Positions 1-7,099 of a stretch of 34,357 nt of DNA are shown here, piece after piece. Under the pieces are notes generated by a model. It saw only the letters and a list, made by a program, of their open reading frames with translations, did not search any database and had not been told where the DNA came from. The stretch comes from Prevotella sp. KH2C16 (lineage in GTDB: Bacteria; Bacteroidota; Bacteroidia; Bacteroidales; Bacteroidaceae): NCBI RefSeq assembly GCF_900113305.1, contig NZ_FOOW01000024.1, positions 1 through 34,357 of the forward strand. The letters run 5' to 3'. Position 1 is the stretch's first letter; every line of letters begins with the position of its first letter. Made by a program: the position numbers and the translations under genes.

Positions 1-2
1 AG

Positions 3-305
3 GCACTCTTCGAGCATCTCTTCGACCAGGGCATCCATCTCGTGCATGGCCTCAAGGCCAACATGAAGAATAAGCTCATGCCCATGTGGGACAAGATCAT
101 GCTCAGAAAAAGGTACATCATCGAGTGTATCAACGAATTGCTCAAGAACAAGGCCAACCTCGTGCATTCACGACACCGGTCCATACACAACTTTATGATG
201 AACCTATGCTCGGCTCTCGCGGCCTACTGTTTCTTTGACAACAAGCCGGAGGCGCTGCCAGTGCATGTGGAGAAATCAAGACAATTAGAGCTATTTGCAT
301 GGTAA
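3..305 (+). mobile_element. IS982-type transposase, C-terminal part, cut by the window edge
   Basis: An open frame runs in from the left edge and ends in TAA at 303-305. It contains the conserved tail of IS982-family DDE transposases: 'LRKRYIIECINELLKN' followed by 'HSRHRSIHNFMMNL' and a hydrophobic 'ALAAYCFF' stretch. In this family the RKR/IIE...N segment surrounds the last catalytic acidic residue. The start lies outside the window, so it cannot be judged whether the element is intact. The bases after the stop (about 310-330, 'tcccgaactcgcgtaag') may be the terminal inverted repeat, but the other end is not visible. Assignment to the family is fairly sure from the motif; the exact IS is unknown. 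Confidence 0.8.
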
Positions 306-460
306 TCTTATCCCGAACTCGCGTAAGAACTGGTAAAAAAGTCTCTCGCACGGGAGATGGAAAAGCCATGGTTCTCAGTCAATTTTCAGTCAATATTTTA
401 TGTCTACTTGCGGACTTATAACTGCTACTCGTATCCATGTTCTCCTATTTTTGTGGGAAC
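306..460. other. gene-free, AT-rich stretch between IS tail and tRNA unit
   Basis: No convincing gene is seen here. The stretch holds the probable right end of the IS982-type element and then AT-rich sequence with 'cagtcaattttcagtcaat' direct repetition at about 377-395. The only long frame (357-578) runs into the antisense of the tRNA and is not credible. Confidence 0.4.
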
Positions 461-502
461 AAAAGAAAAGCGGAGACCCCTTGTCTATGGGATTTCCGCT
501 TT
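461..502 (-). terminator. rho-independent terminator of the tRNA-His unit
   Basis: AAAGCGGA (467-474) pairs with TCCGCTTT (495-502), with further pairing between the CCCC and GGGAT inside. On the minus strand the stem is followed by TCTTTTG. It lies just downstream of the tRNA 3' end. Confidence 0.65.
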
Positions 503-512
503 GTTTCTTTGG

Positions 513-590
513 TGGGGTGGAGGGTGGGACTCGAACCCACGACATTCAGAACCACAATCTGACGCTCTAACCAACTGAACTACATCCACC
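513..590 (-). tRNA. tRNA-His (anticodon GTG)
   Basis: Read on the minus strand, the sequence folds as a tRNA: extra G at position -1 (base 590) opposite discriminator C73 (base 516), which is diagnostic of tRNA-His; D arm GTTC/GAGC; anticodon stem TCAGA/TCTGA with loop TTGTGGT giving anticodon GTG; T arm GTGGG-TTCGAGT-CCCAC; and an encoded CCA at 515-513. In the acceptor stem GTGGATG against CCTCCAC, the sixth pair is U6 opposite C67, a mismatch. All other pairs are canonical. Promoter and terminator flank it as a single-gene unit. Confidence 0.96.
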
Positions 591-624
591 GTGTAAAGGT
601 TTGCCTAATCATCTTAAGCGGGTG

Positions 625-656
625 CAAAGATACGGGAAATATTTGGAACAGCCAAA
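625..656 (-). promoter_or_regulatory. Bacteroidetes promoter for tRNA-His
   Basis: On the minus strand TTTG (656-653) and TATCTTTG (632-625) are separated by exactly 20 bp, matching the known Bacteroidetes -33/-7 consensus. Transcription would begin near 618, about 28 nt before the tRNA 5' end at 590. Confidence 0.8.
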
Positions 657-665
657 CATTTCCCG
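633..665. terminator. hairpin after secG, overlapping the tRNA promoter
   Basis: CGGGAAAT-A-TTTGG (633-646) and CCAAA-C-ATTTCCCG (652-665) form a 14-bp stem with one A/C mismatch and a 5-nt loop. It could stop transcription arriving from secG. The T-rich tract lies on the plus-strand side (ATTTTTT after 665), so its efficiency in the secG direction is uncertain. Confidence 0.4.
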
Positions 666-685
666 ATATTTTTTCTCTCTGCCGC

Positions 686-1093
686 TTATTTTGCCGGCGT
701 GGCGGGCAGCTTCGGAGCTGCGGGCGCATTCTGCTGCGTGCCTTGTGCGGGAGCACCCTGCTGTGCGCCCTGGGGGGCTTGGCCTGCGCCGAAGCCCTGC
801 GTGTTGACGGGGTTGGTGGTCTCGGTCTTCACAGCCTGGTTGTCGAATACGCTCTGCTCGTGCTGTGCCTGAGGCGCGGTGTAGGCGCAGAAGATGCTCA
901 GTACGACCATGGCGGCCGCGAGGCCCCAGGTGATTTTCTCTACGAAGTCGGTTGTCTTGCGGACGCCCATGATCTGATTGGACGAGGAGAACTGTGATGA
1001 GAGGCCTCCTCCCTTAGACTCCTGGATGAGCACGATGAAGATCATCAGGAGCGATACGAGTACGATAAATACTACCAATAATGTATAAACCAT
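686..1093 (-). CDS. secG: preprotein translocase subunit SecG
   Basis: Small inner-membrane subunit of the SecYEG channel, which assists SecA-driven export. The 135-residue product has the SecG layout: a first membrane segment at residues 2-24, the conserved 'LIQESKGGGLSSQF' loop (residues 22-35), and a second membrane segment at about 55-72. The tail after residue 75 is long and rich in Q, A, P and G, as is common in Bacteroidales SecG, and is probably disordered. It is the last gene of a minus-strand run (sigma-54 activator, lptE, TPR-like protein, secG) and starts 23 nt after the stop of the TPR-like gene. Co-transcription is inferred from spacing. Confidence 0.93.
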   Translation of the reverse strand: MVYTLLVVFIVLVSLLMIFIVLIQESKGGGLSSQFSSSNQIMGVRKTTDFVEKITWGLAAAMVVLSIFCAYTAPQAQHEQSVFDNQAVKTETTNPVNTQGFGAGQAPQGAQQGAPAQGTQQNAPAAPKLPATPAK

Positions 1094-1116
1094 CTTTTCT
1101 TGAAACTATTTTATTT

Positions 1117-1890
1117 TTAATTCTTATCTGTATTTTTGGCGTTCTCGTTGCGGATGAGTTTCCGCAGGAATCGCATTTGGTCTGCAAAGTAAGCACTTTT
1201 TTTCGAATTATTCAAATTTAAATGCTTAATAATTTCCAAAGCGCGCTGATATTTGCCCTGTTGGATGTAAATCCGGGCAAGCGTCTCGGTATAATAGGTG
1301 GCGTTGCTCTCGCTGTCGTCCTCGGAGGTGTCGTCGATTTCGGGCGTGTACTGGGGCTCCTGGCTGAGCTCTATCTTGCCTCCCGACTGGTCGAGGAACT
1401 GGTCGATGAGTGCCTGTCCCTTCATGAGCGGAGTGTCGGCGGGAGCCGCCTCCTCGATTTCGAGCAGGTAGCTCACATAGTCGGTGGTGGCATCGGCGGG
1501 CGTGGGTTTGCGCTTCTTGCGGCCGGCTTTCTCTTCCTCGCTCTCTACGGGGATGGTGTCGAGGAAGCTGTCGATGAGCATGGCCGTGCGGTCTTCAGCG
1601 GTTTCCTCCTTGGCTCTCGGAGTTGTCGCGGCCTTACGGGCCGACGGCTGGTTGCGCAGCTTGTAGTGGGCTGCCTCCACGAGGTTGAAGATTACCTTGC
1701 GGTCGGTAATGTAGATGGCGGCCTTGCGCAGCTCCTCGTCGAAGGTGGGGTCGTGCAGGATGTAGAGGTTCTGCAGCATGAGCAGGCGTGCGGTCTGATA
1801 GTATGGATAGAGTGCGATGAGGCTTCGGAGATCGTAGAGGGTCTCCTTGTCCATGAGCTCGGGATGTTTGATGAGTTGCACTAAGTCCAT
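1117..1890 (-). CDS. TPR-like conserved Bacteroidales protein
   Basis: Predicted soluble protein of 257 residues with no signal peptide. The N-terminal third ('LIKHPELMDKETLYDLRSL...YPYYQTARLL') is helical and typical of a conserved Bacteroidales family. A charged, low-complexity centre follows (about 85-190, rich in E, D and S). The C-terminal part has a single clear tetratricopeptide-like helix pair ('TLARIYIQQGKYQRALEIIKHL', given here in part as residues about 203-225). It lies between lptE (18 nt upstream) and secG (23 nt downstream), so a link to envelope biogenesis is plausible but not shown. Its biochemical function is unknown. Confidence 0.75.
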   Translation of the reverse strand: MDLVQLIKHPELMDKETLYDLRSLIALYPYYQTARLLMLQNLYILHDPTFDEELRKAAIYITDRKVIFNLVEAAHYKLRNQPSARKAATTPRAKEETAEDRTAMLIDSFLDTIPVESEEEKAGRKKRKPTPADATTDYVSYLLEIEEAAPADTPLMKGQALIDQFLDQSGGKIELSQEPQYTPEIDDTSEDDSESNATYYTETLARIYIQQGKYQRALEIIKHLNLNNSKKSAYFADQMRFLRKLIRNENAKNTDKN

Positions 1891-1908
1891 ATTTTCCCTT
1901 GTCTGTAT

Positions 1909-2487
1909 TTACCAGTTGGCCACGGTGGCGTTGAATATCTGGTCCACGAGGTCTTTGCACATCTGGGTTACGAGTTCCTCCTGCACCGACGAGAGGCTCT
2001 GCGTGGTCTCGTAGACCTGCGTGGCGGTGAATTGCTGCTCGAAGTCTTCCTGGTGGTTCACATTGTTGGTGAAGCGCACGGTAACGGTCATCGAGAGCTC
2101 GGTCTGCGCGGAGTATCCCTCCGACGACACCGACTTGTTGCGCTGCGAGTATTGCGTGATTTCGCCTTCTATCTTCAGGTCGCCGTTCCTGCGCACCTGG
2201 ATGAGCTTGGTGTGGTTGGCGAACTCATCCTTCAGCGCGTTGTTGAAGATGGGAGCCATGGGACCCCACACATAGCTGGAGCGGATGGGGAAGTCGGCGA
2301 TGGTGATGGTCTTCGTCTTGGAGTAGTCGATGCTGGCTCCGTTGAAGCTGTAGCCTTTGAAGGCACATGACGACAGCAGCATTGCCAGCCCTCCGACAAG
2401 GAGCGTCAGGATAGTGCGGAGTGTCCGTCCTGCGTGGTGCGCGCGCATTGTCGGCAGGTGGTCGGTGGGTAAGTTGCGATTCGCCAT
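1909..2487 (-). CDS. lptE: LptE-like lipopolysaccharide-assembly lipoprotein
   Basis: LptE plugs the LptD barrel and helps insert LPS into the outer membrane. The 192-residue product has a signal sequence ending in the lipobox 'LLSSC' (Cys at about residue 41), then 'FKGYSFNGASID', typical of Bacteroidetes LptE. The region 'PIFNNALKDEFANHTKL' and a beta-rich C-terminal half also fit. The N-terminus before the hydrophobic core is unusually long for a lipoprotein signal, so an internal Met at codon 14 (base 2448) may be the true start; no ribosome site decides this. Neighbours are a sigma-54 activator upstream and the TPR-like gene downstream. Confidence 0.82.
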   Translation of the reverse strand: MANRNLPTDHLPTMRAHHAGRTLRTILTLLVGGLAMLLSSCAFKGYSFNGASIDYSKTKTITIADFPIRSSYVWGPMAPIFNNALKDEFANHTKLIQVRRNGDLKIEGEITQYSQRNKSVSSEGYSAQTELSMTVTVRFTNNVNHQEDFEQQFTATQVYETTQSLSSVQEELVTQMCKDLVDQIFNATVANW

Positions 2488-2542
2488 GAGGTATCTCGTT
2501 AATCTTTAATTCTTAGTCCATAATCCCTAATTCGCAGTCTTC

Positions 2543-3772
2543 CTACAGGCCGTACTGCTTGATGCGGCGGTAGAGCGTGCGGTCGGAGATGCCGAGGGCC
2601 GTGGCGGCTTTCTTGCGGTTGCCGTTGGCCATGCGGAGAGCCTTCTCCACCATCTGCCGTCCGAGGCTCGTCAGGTTCAGGTCTCCATTTTCCTCTTCGG
2701 CTTCTATGAGTTCGGCTTCGGCGTCGAGGGGCTGCGGCTGTAGCGCAGGCGGCTGCAGACCGGTCATGCCGTGGTCGGTGGGAGCGATGATGGGATTCTG
2801 GAATCCCGTGGCCCCGTTGAGTCCCCGTGCCTCGTCGATCTGCTTGCGCAGCGAGCTCATGTCGCGCCTGAGGTCCGACACATTGCCGCGCAGTTCGTAG
2901 AGAATCTTGTAGAGCAGCTCCCGCTCATTCTCGTAGGAGTGGCTTCCGCCCTTGCCCACGGGGGCGAGTTCCGTGCTCTCCGGGTCGTGCGGGATGTAGC
3001 GGGAGAGTATCTCGCCGCTGATCTCGCGCGAAGGACTAAGCACCGACATCTGCTCGGTGATGTTCTTCAGCTGGCGCACATTGCCCGGCCACTTGTAGCC
3101 GAGCATGAGCTGCTTGGCCTCGTCGGTGAGCGATATCTTCGGCAGCCTGTACTTTTCGGCCATCTGCATGGCGAAGAGGCGGAAGAGCAACAGGATGTCC
3201 TGGCCGCGGTCGCGCAGCGGCGGCATCTGGATGGGAATGGTGTTCAGGCGGTAGTAGAGGTCTTCACGGAACCGGCCCTCACGGATGGCCTTGCTGATGT
3301 TTACATTCGTGGCCGCCACGATGCGCACATCGGTCTTCATGATCTTGGTGCCGCCCACGCGGATGTATTCGCCCGTCTCCAGCACCCGCAGCAGGCGGGC
3401 CTGCGTGGCCATGGGCAGCTCGCCCACCTCGTCGAGGAAGATGGTGCCCTTGTTGGCTATGCCGAAGTATCCCTCGCTCTCGCCGACGGCTCCCGTGAAG
3501 GAGCCTTTCTCGTGGCCGAAGAGCTCGCTGTCGATGGTGCCCTCGGGAATGGAGCCGCAGTTGATGGCGAAGTATTTCTCGCGCCTGCGGGGCGAGTTGT
3601 CGTGAATCAGGCGGGGAATAATTTCCTTGCCCACTCCGCTCTCGCCCACGATGAGCACGCTGAGGTCGGTTGGTGCCACCTGCAGGGCCACATCGAGGGC
3701 ATGGTTCAGACCGTCGCTGTTACCCACGATGTTGTATCTCTGCTTGATTCTTTGCAGTTCGGTCGTATTCAT
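2543..3772 (-). CDS. sigma-54-dependent transcriptional activator without receiver domain
   Basis: Predicted AAA+ enhancer-binding activator that opens sigma-54 (RpoN) promoters. In its 409 residues one sees Walker A GESGVGKE (43-50), the sigma-54 contact loop GSFTGA (90-95), Walker B IFLDEV (111-116), the 'LYYRLN' and 'LRDRGQDI' segments, and a Fis-type helix-turn-helix at the end ('NRKKAATALGISDRTLYRR'). The AAA+ domain begins almost at residue 1, so there is no phosphoacceptor or ligand domain. Activity must be controlled by abundance, a partner, or the unusual 100-residue linker (about 260-360) containing 'RELLYKILYELRGNVSDL', a possible coiled coil. It heads the lptE-TPR-secG run and may respond to envelope state (inference). 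Confidence 0.92.
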   Translation of the reverse strand: MNTTELQRIKQRYNIVGNSDGLNHALDVALQVAPTDLSVLIVGESGVGKEIIPRLIHDNSPRRREKYFAINCGSIPEGTIDSELFGHEKGSFTGAVGESEGYFGIANKGTIFLDEVGELPMATQARLLRVLETGEYIRVGGTKIMKTDVRIVAATNVNISKAIREGRFREDLYYRLNTIPIQMPPLRDRGQDILLLFRLFAMQMAEKYRLPKISLTDEAKQLMLGYKWPGNVRQLKNITEQMSVLSPSREISGEILSRYIPHDPESTELAPVGKGGSHSYENERELLYKILYELRGNVSDLRRDMSSLRKQIDEARGLNGATGFQNPIIAPTDHGMTGLQPPALQPQPLDAEAELIEAEEENGDLNLTSLGRQMVEKALRMANGNRKKAATALGISDRTLYRRIKQYGL

Positions 3773-3779
3773 TGGATGA

Positions 3780-3812
3780 CAAAATTACGCATTTTTTATG
3801 AGATAGCTGCAA
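3780..3812 (-). promoter_or_regulatory. probable promoter of the sigma-54 activator operon
   Basis: On the minus strand TAATTTTG (3787-3780) is a good -7 element just before the ATG at 3772. A TTG lies at 3812-3810, 22 bp upstream, slightly wide. The mRNA leader would be only a few bases long. Confidence 0.5.
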
Positions 3813-3826
3813 TTTTGGCAGACTTT

Positions 3827-4816
3827 TTAAGTTTTTTTCTTGTCGAGCTTGATGAGCAGGAGTCCGATGCCCGTCCACACGAGCTCTCTTAGTCTTACAA
3901 TCAAGGCCACGAAGATGCCTGCGCTGGCCGTGAGTCCGAGACCCGTGCTCGACATCAGGAAGCCACCCTCGCGGCCGCCCAGTTGCAGGGGCATGAAGAA
4001 GAGCAGGTTGGCAAACAGCGAGGTGAAGGCCAGGATGAGAATGCACTGAACATAGTTTACGGTCGGAAGCAGTACGAGCAGGATGAAGAAAATCTCAGTG
4101 GCGGAGCAGATGCGGCACCCCAGTTCGAGGCACACCGCGGAGTAGAAGGTCTTGGGATTCTGCTCGTGCAGGGCGGCTATCTGTGCGTCGATGGTGTCGA
4201 GCTGCTGCTTGTGGTGCTCCACAAAGGGCACGGCCCACTTCTTCACCAGCGGGAGATGGCGCAGCACCTGCAGCAGCCGGTTGGCGAAGCCCTTCTTGTA
4301 ACCCGTGGCGAAGAACCAGATGCCCAGCAGGCAGAAGGCTCCCGTGAGGGTGAGCAAGGCGGCCATGAACACCGATACATGCTGCGTGAGGACGAAGAGG
4401 AATATCGAGATGAGCCAGAACCAGAAGTGGCTGAAGATGTGGGTCATCGCGTAGAGGATGACCGACGAGGAGGCCCGCTCCGTGCCCACGACGGGCGCGA
4501 GCTCCATGATGCGGTAGGGTTCGCCGCCCATCAGGCCGCCGGGGGTGGCATAGTTGAGGGCGAAGCCCGATATCGTGAGCTTGTAGACCCACCAGAAGCC
4601 CACGCGACGGCGACCGTCGTCCTGTGAACGGATGATGAGCCACCACGCCGATGCGTTGAACAGGTAGAGAAATGCCCACAGGGCTACCACGGCGAAGAAC
4701 CAGTAGCCCGCATGTTGCAGTCCCTGCCACACTTCGGCAAAGGAGAGCTGCGTAACCATTACGGCAAGCACCACGAGCCCGAAGGCGAAGAAGGCGTTCT
4801 GGTATTTTCTGCTCAT
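3827..4816 (-). CDS. YbhN/LPG-synthase-TM-type integral membrane protein (flippase-like)
   Basis: Multi-pass inner-membrane protein of 329 residues with about eight hydrophobic segments. It matches the lysylphosphatidylglycerol-synthase transmembrane family (UPF0104/YbhN): '[14 protein letters not shown]' near residue 95 and the late '[12 protein letters not shown]' motif are typical. Members lacking the synthase domain are suspected lipid or polyprenyl-lipid flippases; the substrate here is unknown. It begins 3 nt after the pdxA-like stop, implying translational coupling. A second member of the same superfamily lies at 21000-22034. Confidence 0.8.
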   Translation of the reverse strand: MSRKYQNAFFAFGLVVLAVMVTQLSFAEVWQGLQHAGYWFFAVVALWAFLYLFNASAWWLIIRSQDDGRRRVGFWWVYKLTISGFALNYATPGGLMGGEPYRIMELAPVVGTERASSSVILYAMTHIFSHFWFWLISIFLFVLTQHVSVFMAALLTLTGAFCLLGIWFFATGYKKGFANRLLQVLRHLPLVKKWAVPFVEHHKQQLDTIDAQIAALHEQNPKTFYSAVCLELGCRICSATEIFFILLVLLPTVNYVQCILILAFTSLFANLLFFMPLQLGGREGGFLMSSTGLGLTASAGIFVALIVRLRELVWTGIGLLLIKLDKKKT

Positions 4817-4819
4817 GGC

Positions 4820-5971
4820 TTATTCGGCTGCCGTTTCCCTGGGCTTTCCGTCCCGTGCCCCCTGCGGCTTCTCGGCGCGCTCCTTGATGGCATTCTCGTG
4901 CTTCTTGGGAATGGCGAAGCGCACCTTCTCGCTCTCGTCGCGGCGTTCGCGGTAGAGCTTCGGCAGCGGGTGAGCCATCGGCTCGTCGTAACACTCGCGG
5001 TTGCGGAACACATCGATGGCCAGGAAGATGGCATGGCGCAAGGAGTTTTCGTTCGCCGCATCCTTGCCGGCAAGGCTGTACTGCACGCCTTGATTGGGCG
5101 CGGTGCAGACGATGGGCAGCCCGGTAAGCAACTGCTCGCTGCTCTCGATGGTGAGGGCGGCGAAGGGTGCCATGCCTTGGTCGTGATACATGGCCAGCAC
5201 GCCGTCGAAGTTGCGGTAGTCGCCGTTGGCAAAGAAGTCGTCAGCGGCATAGGGACCGAAGGCACAGAGGCTCTCTTCGTTGAACTCTCCGATGGCCTTT
5301 CTGATGACCTCGTCTTCCTCCTTGCCGGCTCCCGGGTTCAGCGAGAGCACGGCGACGCGTGGGCAGGAGATGGAGTAGTCGCGCTTCAGGCAGGTCGCGA
5401 AAGTCTTGATCTTCCCGACGACATTCTCCTTCGTGATGGCGGCAGCCACCTCTTTCAGCGGCATGTCCTCGGTGAGGATGCCCATGCGCAGCTGCTCGTT
5501 CTGCAGGATGGTCATAGGATGTGTGTCGTCGTTGAAGCACTCCTCGATATAGGCCGTCTGCCCCTTGAACTGGAAGCCTGCGCCCTGGATGCTGGCATCG
5601 TTGACGGGACAGGTTACGAGCACATCGAACAGGCCGTCGCGATAGTCGGTGATGGCACGGTCGAGAGCCATGAGCGAGGCATGCCCGGCCTCCTGCGAAG
5701 CCGAACCTATTTCCACCTTCACCTCCTCGTCGCAGGCCGTGAGCATGTTCACGCGCCCTTCGCGGGCTTCCTCCGCCCGCTCGATGATAGAGAAGCTGGC
5801 CTCTATGCCCAGTGCGTTACGATGGTAGGCAGCCACTTTGGGCGAGCCGTAGATGATAGGCGTACAGAGCTCCAGCATCGTGGGGTCTGAGAATGTTTTA
5901 AAAATCAGTTCGTATCCGACGCCGTTGGTGTCGCCGTGTGTGATGGCCACACGAATCTTTCTTTGTTCCAT
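4820..5971 (-). CDS. pdxA: PdxA-like 4-phosphohydroxy-L-threonine dehydrogenase, metal site degraded
   Basis: PdxA oxidises 4-phosphohydroxy-L-threonine in pyridoxal-phosphate synthesis. The overall fold signature is clear in 383 residues: 'ITHGDTNGVGYEL' near the start, 'LVTCPVNDASIQ', 'FGPYAADDFF' and 'AMYHDQGMAPF'. Two of the three metal-binding histidines known from E. coli PdxA are absent: the usual GHTE reads GQTA and the usual T-[TG]-H-[IL]-P reads TEDMP. The NPHAG motif reads NPGAG and the late D/A-HGT motif reads NQGV. Only the YHDQG histidine remains. A charged tail of about 45 residues follows the domain. The frame is open upstream to 6061, but that part is intergenic repeat, so ATG 5971 ('MEQRKIRV') was chosen. 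It may be a divergent or non-canonical enzyme. Confidence 0.82.
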   Translation of the reverse strand: MEQRKIRVAITHGDTNGVGYELIFKTFSDPTMLELCTPIIYGSPKVAAYHRNALGIEASFSIIERAEEAREGRVNMLTACDEEVKVEIGSASQEAGHASLMALDRAITDYRDGLFDVLVTCPVNDASIQGAGFQFKGQTAYIEECFNDDTHPMTILQNEQLRMGILTEDMPLKEVAAAITKENVVGKIKTFATCLKRDYSISCPRVAVLSLNPGAGKEEDEVIRKAIGEFNEESLCAFGPYAADDFFANGDYRNFDGVLAMYHDQGMAPFAALTIESSEQLLTGLPIVCTAPNQGVQYSLAGKDAANENSLRHAIFLAIDVFRNRECYDEPMAHPLPKLYRERRDESEKVRFAIPKKHENAIKERAEKPQGARDGKPRETAAE

Positions 5972-6008
5972 AGGATAGTTTTTAATTATGTTATATCTCC
6001 CTCCTACG

Positions 6009-6072
6009 GCCTCTCCCCAGCCCTCCCCTGCAGGGAAACACCTCTCCCTGACCCTCCCCAAAGGGGAGGGGA
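6009..6072. repeat. GC-rich palindromic intergenic element, two tandem units
   Basis: Two pyrimidine-rich arms beginning GCCTCTCCCC and ACCTCTCCC are each followed by a short inverted arm (CCCTCCCCTGCAGGG; CCCTCCCCAAAGGGGAGGG). The same consensus recurs at 6128, 24259, 24395, 29761, 29831 and 30582. Confidence 0.75.
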
Positions 6073-6127
6073 TATTAAGAGGGTGAAAGGCGGGAGGATG
6101 CCATAGGCTTTTTATTCTTTAATTATT

Positions 6128-6170
6128 ACCTCTCCCCAACCCTCCCCTTGGGGGAGGGTTGGGGAGAGGT
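6128..6170. repeat. perfect 20-bp inverted repeat of the GC-rich palindromic family
   Basis: ACCTCTCCCCAACCCTCCCC (6128-6147) is the exact reverse complement of 6151-6170, with a 3-nt loop. The right 30 bases are identical to 29831-29860. It lies just past the stop of the DUF4837 gene and could act as its terminator, although no T-run follows. Confidence 0.88.
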
Positions 6171-6178
6171 GTTGCTCC

Positions 6179-7099
6179 TCAATAATCATACACCACCGCC
6201 TCAAGCTGCCTGATGAGATTGCGCTTCTTCTGCCCGGGAGCATAGACGAAGGCCAGCTCCACGAGCATGGTGCCGTCGCGGCGGTTTGTGAGGTGGGCGA
6301 AGAACGGGCCTCCCATGATGTCGTTCTCCATTTCCCAGAGCCCGTGGAAGTACAGGTCGAGCATCTTGTCCTGCCTCGTCATCACGGTGGAGCGGTTCAT
6401 ATGCATCCGCATGTTGTCTTCCTCGCCCCGGATGTTGGCCTTGAGGCAGCTGTCCACGCGCTGTAATACCTCGGGGAAGGCCTTCACGGCAGGACCGATG
6501 AAGTCGCCCAGATGGTAATAGGGACATTGCCCCCGCAACCGTATGAAAACGAGATTCTTCGTGGCAAGGGTTCCGTTGTCGGAGAGCCAGAGGAAGTCCT
6601 TCCCTTGTTTGCTCGATCGCATATCGACCGGGATAAACTTCTTTATGCCAAACATCTTCTGCACCAAGGCCCCGGCCTTGGGATTGTGCTTGCGGCGGAG
6701 CTCCTTCACGGCCTGCTGGTGCTCGAATTGGTCGATGAACGGCTCGGCGATCCAGATGTTGTCCTTGTTGGCGTAGACCACTCGCTGCGGCCGCGTGTAG
6801 ACATTGTCCTTGATATCCCAGTCGTGGCGGGTGCCCCTCGTGTAGACGACGATGCTGCGCGCGAGCCGGTAGCTGCCCTTGAAGTCCTCGGCCTTGATGC
6901 TCACCACATCATACATCGGCTCCTCCTGCGGCAGTTCCCTGCAGGGGCGGCTCAGGTAGTCGGCGATGGCATTCGCGCTGTCGCCCACCACGAGCACCTC
7001 GTAGGGCTTCATGCTGCTCATGGCGTGCTCGGCCGGCCGGCGATTGCCGCACGCGGCGAGGAGCAGCAGGGCCGTGAGGAGGATGGGCGTGCGGTTCAT
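6179..7099 (-). CDS. DUF4837-family lipoprotein
   Basis: Predicted envelope lipoprotein of 306 residues. The start 'MNRTPILLTALLLLAACGN' is a classic lipoprotein signal with lipobox LAAC (Cys 17). The rest matches the Bacteroidetes DUF4837 family: 'YEVLVVGD', 'YDVVSIKAEDFKG', 'NIWIAEPF', 'RLRGQCPYYHLGDFI' and the ending 'QLEAVVYDY'. Function is unknown. The frame is open far upstream through rlmN, but ATG 7099 overlaps the rlmN stop as ATGA (7099-7096), which fixes the start and shows translational coupling. Cotranscription with rlmN is common in this phylum as far as I recall. Confidence 0.88.
   Translation of the reverse strand: MNRTPILLTALLLLAACGNRRPAEHAMSSMKPYEVLVVGDSANAIADYLSRPCRELPQEEPMYDVVSIKAEDFKGSYRLARSIVVYTRGTRHDWDIKDNVYTRPQRVVYANKDNIWIAEPFIDQFEHQQAVKELRRKHNPKAGALVQKMFGIKKFIPVDMRSSKQGKDFLWLSDNGTLATKNLVFIRLRGQCPYYHLGDFIGPAVKAFPEVLQRVDSCLKANIRGEEDNMRMHMNRSTVMTRQDKMLDLYFHGLWEMENDIMGGPFFAHLTNRRDGTMLVELAFVYAPGQKKRNLIRQLEAVVYDY

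Noticed and set aside
357..578. 73-codon frame on the plus strand
   Set aside because: It runs through the antisense of tRNA-His; the ending is the well-known false protein text made by translating tRNA genes.
5972..6061. 30-codon extension of the pdxA-like gene
   Set aside because: Encoded by the GC-rich palindromic repeat; the family start aligns at 5971.
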